DNA from: Ferruginibacter sp.
Lineage (GTDB): Bacteria > Bacteroidota > Bacteroidia > Chitinophagales > Chitinophagaceae
Length of the DNA: 64,000 nucleotides
Direction of reading: 5' to 3'
Assembly: GCA_025963635.1 (NCBI GenBank)
Contig: JAOQAK010000049.1
Span: forward strand, 22,083 to 86,082
Shown here: positions 37,777 through 45,754 of the stretch, in pieces
Numbering within the stretch: the stretch's first letter is position 1
How the letters are laid out: every line of letters begins with the position of its first letter
The notes under the pieces: generated by a model
What the model saw: the letters and a program-made list of their open reading frames with translations, nothing else
The model's database searches: none
What the model was told of the DNA's origin: nothing
Made by a program: the position numbers and the translations under genes

Positions 37777-38133
37777 TTAATTCATTAATTCACTTCGCCT
37801 GAAGCCCATAATCTCCATTGCAGGCTTCACTACCTCCATATCGCCCGGGTTGGTGATCTCCGCCAGGGTCATCGGCTGATCGATGGCGGTGGCGAAACCA
37901 AGTTGATTACTCAAAGCCTGGGCCTTAACAGCATCCAGTTTATTAAACTCGCATTTTGCAATCAGCCTTCCTCTTCTCAACAATGCATTGTCTACCATGC
38001 TGAGTGCACTATTGAATGTGCAGATGATCTGTACATTCAGGCAGTCGCTGAGCAATCCATCACTAATGTTGAGCAGGTTACTTACACTGCTATTGCTGCT
38101 GTACTTCCGATGGTTATTAATGTTATCATTTGT
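37777..38133 (-). pseudogene. C-terminal remnant of an AAA+ ATPase
   Basis: About 119 codons stay open on the minus strand from a stop at 38134-38136. They contain VSNLLNISDGLLSD, VQIICTFN and DNALLRRGRLIAKCEF, the sensor-1 and arginine-finger region of an AAA+ domain, followed by an intact-looking C-terminal part (FNKLDAVKAQALSNQLG). No ATG fits, and the Walker A and B parts are absent; upstream the frame is closed by several stops. It is therefore a decayed or truncated gene between the YkuK-like gene and the MITE-like element. Confidence 0.8.
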
Positions 38134-38189
38134 TTATTATTTATCTTCCATTTGAATTGTTTTTGCATTTCAATCGATGCAGGCATCTT

Positions 38190-38696
38190 TTATTGAACCA
38201 CCTTGTTTGCGCAACTGGAACTGGCAAATGCATCCGGCTTTGCTTTGAAAGCAAAACCCATTCCCATGATATAACCCATCGCATCTTTCAGCGCATCATT
38301 GCTTTTAAACTCCGGGCTGGTATTGATGTCAGCATGTACTTCCATAGACACATCCAACCTGGAGAAAATATTGCAAAGCGCATAAGCCACTTCGATACTC
38401 TTTGCCACTTCCTGCAACATCCTTTCTTTGATACTCATTTTTTTAAAACTGTATTCATTGTGGATGTACATAAATCCTCCTTTTCCCTTTCGGATAAAAA
38501 CAACTACTGTTGCAAACTCTGTGACCTTGTTATGCCCGGTTCTATTAACAGAAGAAGCCTTTACCTGGCTATCTGTACCGATACACACACTCAACTGATT
38601 CCCGATTTTTCTTTCATGCAACATCACTTCCATAATTTCTTCGGCAATGGGCCGGTGAAGTATTTGACCGTTGAATTTTCTCCATTTCTTTTCCAT
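38190..38696 (-). CDS. YkuK/DUF458 family RNase H-like protein
   Basis: 168 residues from Met at 38696 (MEKKWRKFNGQ); a Met three codons upstream is possible. The RNase H-like pattern of DUF458 is visible: VCIGTDSQVKASS with the first acidic pair, FATVVVFIRKGKGG, EVHADINTSPEFKSN with further acidic residues, and a GMGFAFKAKPDAFASS end. Predicted to bind or cleave nucleic acid; the role is unknown. It lies directly downstream of the tRNA array on the same strand and upstream of the AAA+ remnant, so read-through from the array is plausible. Confidence 0.85.
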   Translation of the reverse strand: MEKKWRKFNGQILHRPIAEEIMEVMLHERKIGNQLSVCIGTDSQVKASSVNRTGHNKVTEFATVVVFIRKGKGGFMYIHNEYSFKKMSIKERMLQEVAKSIEVAYALCNIFSRLDVSMEVHADINTSPEFKSNDALKDAMGYIMGMGFAFKAKPDAFASSSCANKVVQ

Positions 38697-38802
38697 AACT
38701 AACAATTTTATTGCTTTCTAACCCGGCAGATTCAGTGTTAATATTTTTATAGCAATGTGCCCCTTTCCGCAGACGGTACTTTCCCATGCGAAAATCTTTC
38801 TG

Positions 38803-38873
38803 CGGACGAAACAGGATTCGAAGCTGTACTACCAGTTCTTCAAACAGGCACTCTACCATTGAGTTATTCGTCC
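38803..38873 (-). tRNA. tRNA-like gene, Phe type (anticodon GAA), imperfect
   Basis: 71 nt with acceptor GGACGAA/TTCGTCC, D arm ACTC/GAGT, anticodon loop TTGAAGA and T loop TTCGAAT. One mismatch (T-T) in the anticodon stem and one C-C in the T stem. No CCA. Last member of the minus-strand array. Confidence 0.75.
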
Positions 38874-38926
38874 ATTGTTGCCGCTAAATATCTTATGGCA
38901 TCGATTTATTTCCGACCAATAATTCG

Positions 38927-39011
38927 CGAAGAGTAAAGGATTTGAACCTTTGCATCGAATTAACGATGTGTGGCTTAGCAAGCCATTACATTACCGCTCT
39001 GTCAACTCTCC
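38927..39011 (-). tRNA. tRNA-Ser (anticodon GCT)
   Basis: 85-nt class II tRNA with long variable arm. Acceptor GGAGAGT/ACTCTTC with one G-U pair, anticodon stem-loop GGCTTGCTAAGCC, T arm AAAGG-TTCAAAT-CCTTT, discriminator G. Confidence 0.88.
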
Positions 39012-39021
39012 AATTATGTTG

Positions 39022-39093
39022 AGGATGAAGAAAGATTCGAACTTTCAGCCATCGGCTTAACAAGCCGCCGCTCCGCCACTGAGCTATTCATCC
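39022..39093 (-). tRNA. tRNA-Asn (anticodon GTT)
   Basis: Acceptor GGATGAA/TTCATCC, D arm GCTC/GAGC, anticodon loop TTGTTAA, T arm GAAAG-TTCGAAT-CTTTC. The discriminator is T, unusual for Asn, and the first anticodon-stem pair is mismatched. Confidence 0.82.
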
Positions 39094-39097
39094 GTTG

Positions 39098-39172
39098 TTG
39101 GCCCGGTGAGATTCGAACTCACAACCCCCGGATTAAAAGTCCGGTGCATCTGAACCGTTGAGCTACGAGCCA
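39098..39172 (-). tRNA. tRNA-Lys (anticodon TTT)
   Basis: Acceptor TGGCTCG/CGGGCCA, anticodon arm CCGGA-CTTTTAA-TCCGG, T arm GTGAG-TTCGAAT-CTCAC, discriminator A. No CCA. Confidence 0.9.
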
Positions 39173-39198
39173 ATACTATGTTTCATCTATAAGTTTCG

Positions 39199-39271
39199 TT
39201 GGCTTAAAAAGAATCGAACTTTTATCTCCACGTTCGTAGCGTGGTATTCTTTTCCGTTGAACTATAAGCCA
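39199..39271 (-). tRNA. tRNA-Arg (anticodon ACG)
   Basis: Acceptor TGGCTTA/TAAGCCA, D arm GTTC/GAAT, anticodon arm CCACG-CTACGAA-CGTGG, T loop TTCGATT with stem AAAAG/CTTTT, discriminator A. Anticodon ACG would need inosine at position 34 to read CGN codons. Confidence 0.88.
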
Positions 39272-39277
39272 GCAATT

Positions 39278-39371
39278 GTACGGCTTCCGGATTTGAACCG
39301 GATACCACCATCTTATGTTTACCTTTTAGAAAAAAAGGAAGACAGCGATGTTACCGTTACACCAAGCCGTA
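39278..39371 (-). tRNA. Abnormal tRNA-like gene with expanded anticodon region
   Basis: 94 nt. Acceptor TACGGCT/AGCCGTA, D arm (GTGT AACGGTA ACAT) and T arm (TCCGG-TTCAAAT-CCGGA) are normal. Between them lies GCTGTCTTCC followed by a second small hairpin CCTTT-TTTTCTA-AAAGG. Read as a normal arm the anticodon could be TCC (Gly) but the 3' stem strand does not follow; the inner hairpin has a perfect 7-nt loop that would present TTC (Glu) but sits 8 nt too far on. It may be nonfunctional, contain an insertion, or be processed. Confidence 0.6.
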
Positions 39372-39373
39372 TT

Positions 39374-39446
39374 GGTTGACTCCGGGGCTCGAACCCTGTT
39401 CTTCACATTCACAGTGTGACGCTTTACCAGGTAAGCTAGAGACAAC
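39374..39446 (-). tRNA. tRNA-His (anticodon GTG)
   Basis: Acceptor GTTGTCT/AGTCAAC with one mismatch, anticodon arm TCACA-CTGTGAA-TGTGA, T loop TTCGAGC. A 5' G opposite a 3' C fits the His-specific extra G-C pair. The T stem has one mismatch. Confidence 0.82.
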
Positions 39447-39469
39447 ATTGATTTATATTACATGTTTTG

Positions 39470-39540
39470 CGGCTCGAATGGGATTGATCCCATTTTTCCA
39501 GATCGCCAATCTGTGATGTTATACGCTAATGAACCAGACC
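39470..39540 (-). tRNA. Degenerate tRNA-like gene, Ala type (anticodon GGC)
   Basis: Acceptor GGTCTGG/TCGAGCC with a mismatch and several G-U pairs, weak D arm, anticodon loop TTGGCGA with 4-bp stem, T stem ATGGG/CCATT but loop ATCAATC instead of TTCRANY. Probably a poor or dead tRNA; first recognisable member of the array. Confidence 0.6.
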
Positions 39541-39831
39541 ATTGAAGGATGGCATAGCATTAAAAATTAGAAACTTCAACTTTCCAGGTTCGGGTATCCA
39601 TCCGTTGTAACCCTTCTCTATACCGGCCTTAAAGAAGCGTCTCTGTTGCATCTCACAGTGACCGCTCTTCCTCCTTCTGCAACTAAATGGCTTCGACGTT
39701 GCATTACGATTTATTGGGTCGCTTGCTGTTACCGCTGATTGCTTTTAGTCCGATATCAATTGCTATAAAAAACATCCGGATTAGTAACACTATTATTATA
39801 AACTTCATTGGTAGATTTATTAGCCGGAGCA
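39541..39831. other. Spacer upstream of the tRNA array
   Basis: About 290 bp, no gene recognised. On the minus strand GTTGCA (near 39679-39684) and TGCAAC (near 39646-39651) can pair, and GGTAT/ATACC pairs again further on, so a further decayed tRNA-like unit is possible, but no T-arm consensus is present. Confidence 0.4.
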
Positions 39832-39867
39832 TAAAAAAGCCCGGTCAGTTATTAATCCGACCGGGCT
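39832..39867 (-). terminator. Intrinsic terminator downstream of the 45-codon small ORF
   Basis: AGCCCGGTC/GACCGGGCT perfect 9-bp stem with a 12-nt loop; the minus strand ends in six T. It ends transcription coming from the small ORF at 39883-40020, ahead of the tRNA array. Confidence 0.85.
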
Positions 39868-39882
39868 ACTTATCACTGAAGG

Positions 39883-40020
39883 CTATTGGGCCTGCATTTG
39901 CGAGTTCCACGGTCGTATGTCTGGATACAGATTGTCTATATGTTTGCTGAAGCGTTTGCTAAAATGCTGTACGCTGCCAAACCGGTTGATGGATAATTGT
40001 TGTATCGTTGTTCTTGTCAT
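39883..40020 (-). CDS. Small ORF of 45 codons followed by a terminator
   Basis: ATG at 40020, stop at 39883, product basic and His/Gln/Ser-rich (MTRTTIQQLSINRFGSVQHF...), no signal peptide. It is enclosed by two minus-strand terminators (40060-40086 before, 39832-39867 after), so it may be a stand-alone transcript. No family is recognised and there is no good ribosome site; it could equally be a small RNA. Confidence 0.35.
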   Translation of the reverse strand: MTRTTIQQLSINRFGSVQHFSKRFSKHIDNLYPDIRPWNSQMQAQ

Positions 40021-40059
40021 TTCTTTATTTTGATGAAAATTGTGTTGAGTTTTTAACAT

Positions 40060-40086
40060 AAAAAAACCCCGATATTTATCTCGGGG
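40060..40086 (-). terminator. Intrinsic terminator downstream of the 30-codon small ORF
   Basis: CCCCGA/TCGGGG stem with a partly paired loop (GATATTTATC); on the minus strand it is followed by seven T. It lies 30 bp after the stop codon of the small ORF at 40117. Confidence 0.8.
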
Positions 40087-40116
40087 CTCATTACTTAGTG
40101 TTGGTAAACTTTATGG

Positions 40117-40209
40117 TTACGCACCGGTATAATTAGCACCGAATTCTGTTAGATCCCCTATTGGGCTAAAACAGCTTTTTGATTCGATATGTAAATTATT
40201 GCGTTGCAT
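40117..40209 (-). CDS. Small ORF of 30 codons followed by a terminator
   Basis: ATG at 40209, stop at 40117. The product (MQRNNLHIESKSCFSPIGDL then TEFGANYTGA) has one Cys and a Gly/Thr/Asn-rich end. A TATATTTG word lies about 55 bp upstream on the minus strand (near 40256-40263) and could be a -7 element. The tidy promoter-ORF-terminator layout suggests a real small gene, peptide or RNA; no family is recognised. Confidence 0.4.
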   Translation of the reverse strand: MQRNNLHIESKSCFSPIGDLTEFGANYTGA

Positions 40210-40654
40210 GATTATTTTTATTTGTGCTGCAAAGATGAATTTATTTTTTTCATTCTGCCAAATATATTTTTAAAATATTTATAAGAGTATTGAATTATAT
40301 TGGCTGGGAACACAGCAGCATCAAGGGTTTCGCCAGGTAAAATTATTTTTTTTTAAGCTGCTTTTAGCATGCTAGGTTCCTTCTTGCCCTTTTTAATTAT
40401 TTGTTATCGCATTTTTCACTTGCCTCGCACCGATAATTTATCAAATGCCTCGTTGTAGAGGATAAGGAAATGATGAGAAGGTCGAAAAGAGAAAACCTTC
40501 CCGGCGCAATTGATTTTTTACTCCTGTAAAGGCGGCACATAATTGCTCAGGAAATGTGTTCCAACTGGTTCTGTCATATTCAATTTTCTCACAAATTTGT
40601 CAGCATGCTTTATGCTACTGATTTCTAAATTATATTACACAGCAATTGTTAAAA
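40210..40654. other. Divergent spacer between the small ORFs and the SNF2 gene
   Basis: About 445 AT-rich bp. It must hold the minus-strand promoter of the small ORFs (TATATTTG near 40256-40263) and that of the SNF2 gene on the plus strand. No gene or strong repeat is seen. Confidence 0.4.
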
Positions 40655-43114
40655 ATGAAAAAGAAATTAAACATCAAAAAACAACCTTCGCTAAAAAGCA
40701 GGGTTTCACATCTTCGAAAACCGGCAGATATGCATGCTATGGAATGGCAGACGATTTTACGAAGGCAAATCGCGGAAGATGAAAATTTTATTATTAAAAA
40801 AATGAGTGATGGATTGGTCTTTGGAGATTATAAAGTTGAAAGTCCAAAAACGTCTAATATCTATAAAGTTGCCCTGAGAAGTGCAGATAATTCACTCAAT
40901 TTTTGCAGTTGCCCGGATTTTAAAACCAACCAGTTAGGTACCTGTAAACATATTGAAGCTGTATTATTAAAGATTAAATCGAAGCCAGGTTCAAGAAAGC
41001 AATTGACCATTCCGTATATTCCACCCTACACTTCTGTTTACCTCGATTACAGGGGAGAGCGAGAAGTAAGACTTCGGATTGGGACAGAAAATACTGCGGA
41101 ATTCAAAAAACTTGCTGAAGCTTTTTTTGATAGCAGTTTGATTCTGCACGAATCATCGTTCTTAAAGTTTGAAGTTTTTCTAAAAAAAGCTCACGCCCTT
41201 CATCCTGAATTCAGGTGCTACACAGATGCGCTTGAATACATAGTGCAGGAACGAAACAGCCAACATCGTCAACAGTTGGTTGCCGAAAAAAGAAATGTTT
41301 TATTTAAAGGCATCAGCAATACCAAACTATTTCGCTATCAACAAAAAGGTGTTCTGTTTGCAGTCAAAGCCGGAAGATGTATCCTTGCGGATGATATGGG
41401 TTTGGGTAAAACACTGCAAGCGATTGTGAGTACTGAGGCGCTGAGAAGAGAATTTAATATCAGCACAGCCCTTATCATTTGTCCTACGTCGCTTAAATAC
41501 CAGTGGAAAACAGAAATTGAAAAGTTTACCGGTAATAAAAATGTATGCGTTGTTGAAGGCAATATCCTGGCAAGGAAAAAACTATACGCTTCCAATACTG
41601 CTGATTATATAATTGTAAGCTATCAAATGGCTTCGAATGATTTTATTTACCTCGATAATATGCAGGCTGATGTATTGATATTGGATGAGGCACAGCGTAT
41701 TAAAAATTGGAAAACTAAAACATCGGCAGCAATAAAGAGAATTAAAACCACCTATGCTTTTGTTTTAACAGGAACGCCCGTGGAAAACAAAATTGAAGAT
41801 CTTTATTCTTTGATGCAGATCGTAAATCCTTTTAAACTTGGGTCGCTACACAACTTTTTATCGAGGCACCAGGTTACAGATGATGTTACCGGCAAAGTAA
41901 TTGGCTACAAAGATTTAAATGATGTGGGTGTATTGCTAAAGGATTCAATGCTACGGCGTACCAAACAGGAAGTGCTGAAGGACTTACCATTACGGATGGA
42001 TAAAATTCTTTTTGTACCGCTAACACCGCAACAAGCCGAACTACATAAAGAGTATGCCGACCGGGTTGCAAGATTGGTGAAAAAATGGAAGCACATGCAT
42101 TTTTTGAGTGAGGAAGACAGGCAAAATTTACTAAAGTTTTTGAATATGATGAGAATGGCGAGTGATAGCACTTTCATAATAGACCAGGAAACCAATTATC
42201 AAACAAAGCTGGATGAGCTGCAAAACATTTTGGATGAAATACTAGCGATGCCAGGCGAAAAAGTGGTGATTTTTAGCCAATGGGAACGCATGACCAGGTT
42301 AGTGGCAACTATTTTGAAGGAAAGGAATATCGGTTTCGAATACCTACATGGTGGAATACCAGGCAAAGACCGCGGTAAGCTGTACGCCAATTTTACCAAT
42401 GATGAAAATTGCAAAGTATTTTTATCTACTGATGCAGGTGGCGTAGGACTAAATTTACAATCAGCCGCTTATATGATTAACCTTGATATTCCCTGGAACC
42501 CAGCGGTACTGGAGCAAAGGATCGGGCGAATTTACAGGCTTGGGCAAAAGAAAAATGTGAGCATTATCAACCTTGTTTCGCAGGATAGTATTGAGCATCG
42601 TATGCTGGATGTATTGAAATTTAAAACCGGGGTGGCAGCGGGCATTTTGGACGGTGGCGATAATGACATTTTCATGAGTGATGATAAGTTTAACCAGTTT
42701 ATGAAATCTGTAGAATCTGTTACTTCCGGGTTGACAGAGATAGCAACAAGCTTAGATACAAAAGAGGAAAGGGATATTGAAAAACAAATGGCTGTAACTC
42801 CTGATAGAACGCTAGTTGACATCGAAACAACTGAAGAAGAAATATTTTCAACAGTCGATAATACTATTGTTACTGAAAGCAAGGTGGATGTCCACGATGA
42901 AAAAGAAATCGTTGATAAAGGGCTCGGCTTTTTTGAAGGTTTATTGAACATACTAAGCAATCGGGAAAGCACGCAACGGCTGGTGAATAATATCACAGAA
43001 ACTGATCAGGAGACTGGCCAAACTTACCTGAAATTACCCATAAGTAATACAGGAGTCGTTGAGAATGCACTAAAAATTTTAGGTGGCTTATTTGGCGGAA
43101 TGAATAAAAAATAA
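40655..43114 (+). CDS. SNF2-family helicase-like ATPase with SWIM zinc finger
   Basis: 819 residues from Met at 40655 (MKKKLNIKKQPSLK). A SWIM finger FCSCPDF...TCKHIEAVL lies near 87-108. The SNF2 core follows: motif I LADDMGLGKTLQAI near 245, motif II LDEAQRIKNWKTKT, motif III LTGTPVENKIEDLYSLM, motif V STDAGGVGLNLQSA and motif VI QRIGRIYRLGQKKNV. A Glu-rich tail follows from about 705 and ends in a Gly-rich stretch (ILGGLFGGMNKK). It would be a DNA translocase remodelling nucleoprotein. It stands alone, with no methylase, nuclease or defence partner next to it. Confidence 0.93.
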   Translation: MKKKLNIKKQPSLKSRVSHLRKPADMHAMEWQTILRRQIAEDENFIIKKMSDGLVFGDYKVESPKTSNIYKVALRSADNSLNFCSCPDFKTNQLGTCKHIEAVLLKIKSKPGSRKQLTIPYIPPYTSVYLDYRGEREVRLRIGTENTAEFKKLAEAFFDSSLILHESSFLKFEVFLKKAHALHPEFRCYTDALEYIVQERNSQHRQQLVAEKRNVLFKGISNTKLFRYQQKGVLFAVKAGRCILADDMGLGKTLQAIVSTEALRREFNISTALIICPTSLKYQWKTEIEKFTGNKNVCVVEGNILARKKLYASNTADYIIVSYQMASNDFIYLDNMQADVLILDEAQRIKNWKTKTSAAIKRIKTTYAFVLTGTPVENKIEDLYSLMQIVNPFKLGSLHNFLSRHQVTDDVTGKVIGYKDLNDVGVLLKDSMLRRTKQEVLKDLPLRMDKILFVPLTPQQAELHKEYADRVARLVKKWKHMHFLSEEDRQNLLKFLNMMRMASDSTFIIDQETNYQTKLDELQNILDEILAMPGEKVVIFSQWERMTRLVATILKERNIGFEYLHGGIPGKDRGKLYANFTNDENCKVFLSTDAGGVGLNLQSAAYMINLDIPWNPAVLEQRIGRIYRLGQKKNVSIINLVSQDSIEHRMLDVLKFKTGVAAGILDGGDNDIFMSDDKFNQFMKSVESVTSGLTEIATSLDTKEERDIEKQMAVTPDRTLVDIETTEEEIFSTVDNTIVTESKVDVHDEKEIVDKGLGFFEGLLNILSNRESTQRLVNNITETDQETGQTYLKLPISNTGVVENALKILGGLFGGMNKK

Positions 43115-43159
43115 AAGTTTTGTGATGTATAGCCGAAAAAGTAAAATCAATAAGGTAAA

Positions 43160-43268
43160 CTAGTGTTATGTTAAGTGTAAAGTGACGGTTTGATTCGTGA
43201 ATGGTGAATTGTCAATCGTGAATTATTAACCATTCACCATTGACAATTCACGGTTAACATAACACTAG
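43160..43268. repeat. MITE-like palindromic element
   Basis: CTAGTGTTATGTTA at 43160-43173 is exactly complemented by TAACATAACACTAG at 43255-43268. Inside, GTGAATTGTCAAT-like words pair with ATTGACAATTCAC, so the whole 109-bp element could fold into one long stem. It lies between the SNF2 gene and a small unknown gene. Confidence 0.75.
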
Positions 43269-43296
43269 AATAAATTCATCCTTAAAAATGCAAATT

Positions 43297-43635
43297 ATGT
43301 ATCACGATCTTTCAAAAGGAGAGAAAAAGATTGCCAGGGCTGCAATAGATAAAGGACTTGAAACAGAATTCAAACTGGGAATGGAAAAATTTGAGACTAT
43401 CCTTAAAGACTGGCGGGCCGGCAAATTTGAAAGTAATAAAGATGCATATCACAAACTTTTTAAAGCAATATCTGATAAGGATAAAGCCATCGGCCGAAGG
43501 TATGATGGACTTACAGGTGGCAGGTATTTGATAACGGTAGCTGGTATTTATAAGGATGGATATATTTCCGAAGAAGACATTGAAGGATTCAGTGAGCATA
43601 CGAAAGCAATTATTCAATTTTGGTTGGAACAATAA
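43297..43635 (+). CDS. Hypothetical small helical protein
   Basis: 112 residues from Met at 43297 (MYHDLSKGEKKIARAAIDKG); a Met three codons upstream is possible. Highly charged, helical, without signal or membrane segment, ending in HTKAIIQFWLEQ. The DLSKGEKKIAR start and the DYDGLTGGRYL-like middle do not match a function I know. Single gene after the MITE-like element. Confidence 0.65.
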   Translation: MYHDLSKGEKKIARAAIDKGLETEFKLGMEKFETILKDWRAGKFESNKDAYHKLFKAISDKDKAIGRRYDGLTGGRYLITVAGIYKDGYISEEDIEGFSEHTKAIIQFWLEQ

Positions 43636-43860
43636 TATTCAAGGGATCACCTGACTTTTCCGGAAATTACTATTGGCTAATCCCAATGTTTCACTTCCAA
43701 ATACTTCCCCCTTCGCAAGGCATGTGCGTTTTATGGAGTTCTATCTTTTTTTCTTACATCACTATTACGCTGCTGAAATATTGCCCGCACAACCTTAGAA
43801 AGATTTTTCCTTTCTCCTGGGCGACGTTAATTTATGCAAGTTTAATCTGCCCGCAGTCCA

Positions 43861-44226
43861 TTAATATGGTAATGTCAAAAAATCCTTTCCCCTCACACCA
43901 TTAGCGCAAGAATTCATTGAAAGCCGGAAAGCACCATGCAGCCAATCATCACTTTCAGCCCATTTTCTAACTCTTACAATAAAGGCGATTTCCCATGCCT
44001 GGCTTATGATAATTGTTTTCTCATTCGAAAACGCCAATATGAATTTTTTGAGGCTTTCGTCGAAATACGGAATCGACAAAATAAAATCCGCCATTTCTTC
44101 ATTAGTGGCATCCATGAAGCATTCAGGCGTTAACTCTTCGACCGGGTAATGGCGCCGAAACCCGATGGTTCTGTTCACATGCCGTTCGATGATATTTATT
44201 AAATATTCTCCTGTTACTGATATCAT
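43861..44226 (-). CDS. Hypothetical protein, tandem paralogue 1
   Basis: 121 residues. It shares its plan with the next upstream gene: an EYL.xI start, a DATNEEMADFILSIPYFDESL block, TIIISQAWE and a terminal FLTLPY. Cytoplasmic, no known family. The gene lies 27 bp after its paralogue, so the two form an operon that arose by duplication. Confidence 0.7.
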   Translation of the reverse strand: MISVTGEYLINIIERHVNRTIGFRRHYPVEELTPECFMDATNEEMADFILSIPYFDESLKKFILAFSNEKTIIISQAWEIAFIVRVRKWAESDDWLHGAFRLSMNSCANGVRGKDFLTLPY

Positions 44227-44253
44227 GATTATTCAATTAAAAAGTTTGGACAT

Positions 44254-44622
44254 TCAATAGGGCAGCGTCAAAAAAGCATTCTCGTTATCCGTTTTTTTGT
44301 TATGCGAATCGTTCAAAAAATAATCGTTGCCGAATAACCACTCAAAATTGCCAGCCCACAAAACTGTATTTTTTATAAACTCATTTTCCCAGGACTGACT
44401 GATAATAATAGTGTCTTCAAGTAAATTTCCTAAGAGAAAATCTTTCAGCTTTGCATCAAAATATGGAATGGAAATGATAAAGTCCAACACCTCCTCATCC
44501 GTTGCACCGGGGTAAGGCTCATTGTCAAACTGGTGCTTCCTTGATTCACGGCGCTTATCAATTGTTTCGCTGATTTTTTTGAAAATAATACCTGTTAAAT
44601 ATTCTTTGGTGATTGAGTTCAT
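44254..44622 (-). CDS. Hypothetical protein, tandem paralogue 2
   Basis: 122 residues, paralogue of the neighbour at 43861-44226: GATDEEVLDFIISIPYFDAKL, DTIIISQSWENEF and the same C-terminal FLTLPY. A His/Lys-rich segment (RRESRKHQF) lies before the conserved block. No known domain. It follows the radical SAM gene by 22 bp on the same strand and may be read through from it. Confidence 0.7.
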   Translation of the reverse strand: MNSITKEYLTGIIFKKISETIDKRRESRKHQFDNEPYPGATDEEVLDFIISIPYFDAKLKDFLLGNLLEDTIIISQSWENEFIKNTVLWAGNFEWLFGNDYFLNDSHNKKTDNENAFLTLPY

Positions 44623-44644
44623 ACTATTTGATTTTGTAAATATT

Positions 44645-45754
44645 TTAAAAAAGCTTTCCCTGTTCGCCGGGCCGTTTAAAGATTTTTGTATTCAGACTCC
44701 ATTCTTCTGCGTTCATGTTATAGAGCTTCCCATACTTTTTGTATTGCTGCGCCACCATCTGTGCGATATTACCCTCTCCACGCATTCGTACACCCCAGCG
44801 GCTATCATTTACTTTTCCATCGTGACTCTGCTCTATTAAATGCCAGACTTTATCTGCATGATTTGGAAAATTTTTATATAGCCAATCATGAAATAATAAT
44901 TTAATCGCCCCATTCAAACGGATAAAAGTGTAGGCTGTGAAAGTAGCGCCGGCATCCGCAGCAGACTTCATGATGCGTTGCATTTCGTGTTCGTTCAAAC
45001 CTGGGATCATTGGCCCCATCATTACGCCCATCCTTACACCGGCTGAACTTAATTCTTCAATCACTTTTAATTTTTGTTTAGCGGTAGTAGTTCTCGGTTC
45101 CATAATCCGGCGAAGATCTTCGTTGAAAGAGGTGATGCTTACCATTGCTGAAACAATTCCTTTGCCGGCCATTTCCTGTAACACATCCTTATCTTTTAAT
45201 ATCCAGGAGTTTTTAGTAAGGATACCCACCGGCTGGTTAAACTCATTGCACACTTCGAGCAGTCCTCTCGTTAGCCTGTATTTTTGTTCTGCAGGCTGGT
45301 AGCAATCAGTGTTCCCACTTAGCATAATTGGTGTTGCATCCCACTTCGGGTGCATGAGAAACTTACGCAACAGTTGTGGTGCGTTTTTCTTTACGATTAT
45401 CTTTTGTTCGAAATCAAGCCCGGCGCTATAACCCCAGTATTCATGCACATTTCTGGCATAGCAGTAAATGCAGCCATGCTCGCAGCCTGCATAGGGATTC
45501 ATGCTATAGCCCATGCCCACATCTAAACTTTCGATTTTGTTTACGATCGTTTTTGACTGCTGCTCAAGATATTGAGTAGGTATATTGGATTCTTCCCAAT
45601 CGTCAATGCCTTCCACATGCTCTTTAGTGGATTCATTTTTTAAAAACCGGTTCTTTGTATTAATCTGTGCACCCCGGCCCTGGATATATTGAGCAGATTC
45701 CTCCCGGGGTGTTACAGATACTTTATGATGATCTTGTTTTAGTTTGTTGTCCAT
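44645..45754 (-). CDS. PA0069 family radical SAM protein
   Basis: 369 residues. The 4Fe-4S-binding motif CEHGCIYCYARNVHEYWGY near 90-108 is of the CxxxCxxC type with the aromatic/His tail of the PA0069 (SplB-like) group. ILTKNSWILKDKDVLQEM and RMGVMMGPMIPGLNEHEM are family stretches. Substrate and product are unknown, although some relatives are linked to nucleic-acid repair. An umuDC pair lies about 1 kb upstream, in the opposite orientation. Confidence 0.88.
   Translation of the reverse strand: MDNKLKQDHHKVSVTPREESAQYIQGRGAQINTKNRFLKNESTKEHVEGIDDWEESNIPTQYLEQQSKTIVNKIESLDVGMGYSMNPYAGCEHGCIYCYARNVHEYWGYSAGLDFEQKIIVKKNAPQLLRKFLMHPKWDATPIMLSGNTDCYQPAEQKYRLTRGLLEVCNEFNQPVGILTKNSWILKDKDVLQEMAGKGIVSAMVSITSFNEDLRRIMEPRTTTAKQKLKVIEELSSAGVRMGVMMGPMIPGLNEHEMQRIMKSAADAGATFTAYTFIRLNGAIKLLFHDWLYKNFPNHADKVWHLIEQSHDGKVNDSRWGVRMRGEGNIAQMVAQQYKKYGKLYNMNAEEWSLNTKIFKRPGEQGKLF

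Noticed and set aside
39575..39700. Ninth tRNA in the array
   Set aside because: Some stems are possible, but no T-loop consensus or complete acceptor stem could be built.
40655..43114. SNF2 helicase as part of a defence island (DISARM- or restriction-type)
   Set aside because: No methylase, nuclease or phospholipase-D gene lies beside it, and SWIM-SNF2 proteins are common stand-alone genes in Bacteroidota.
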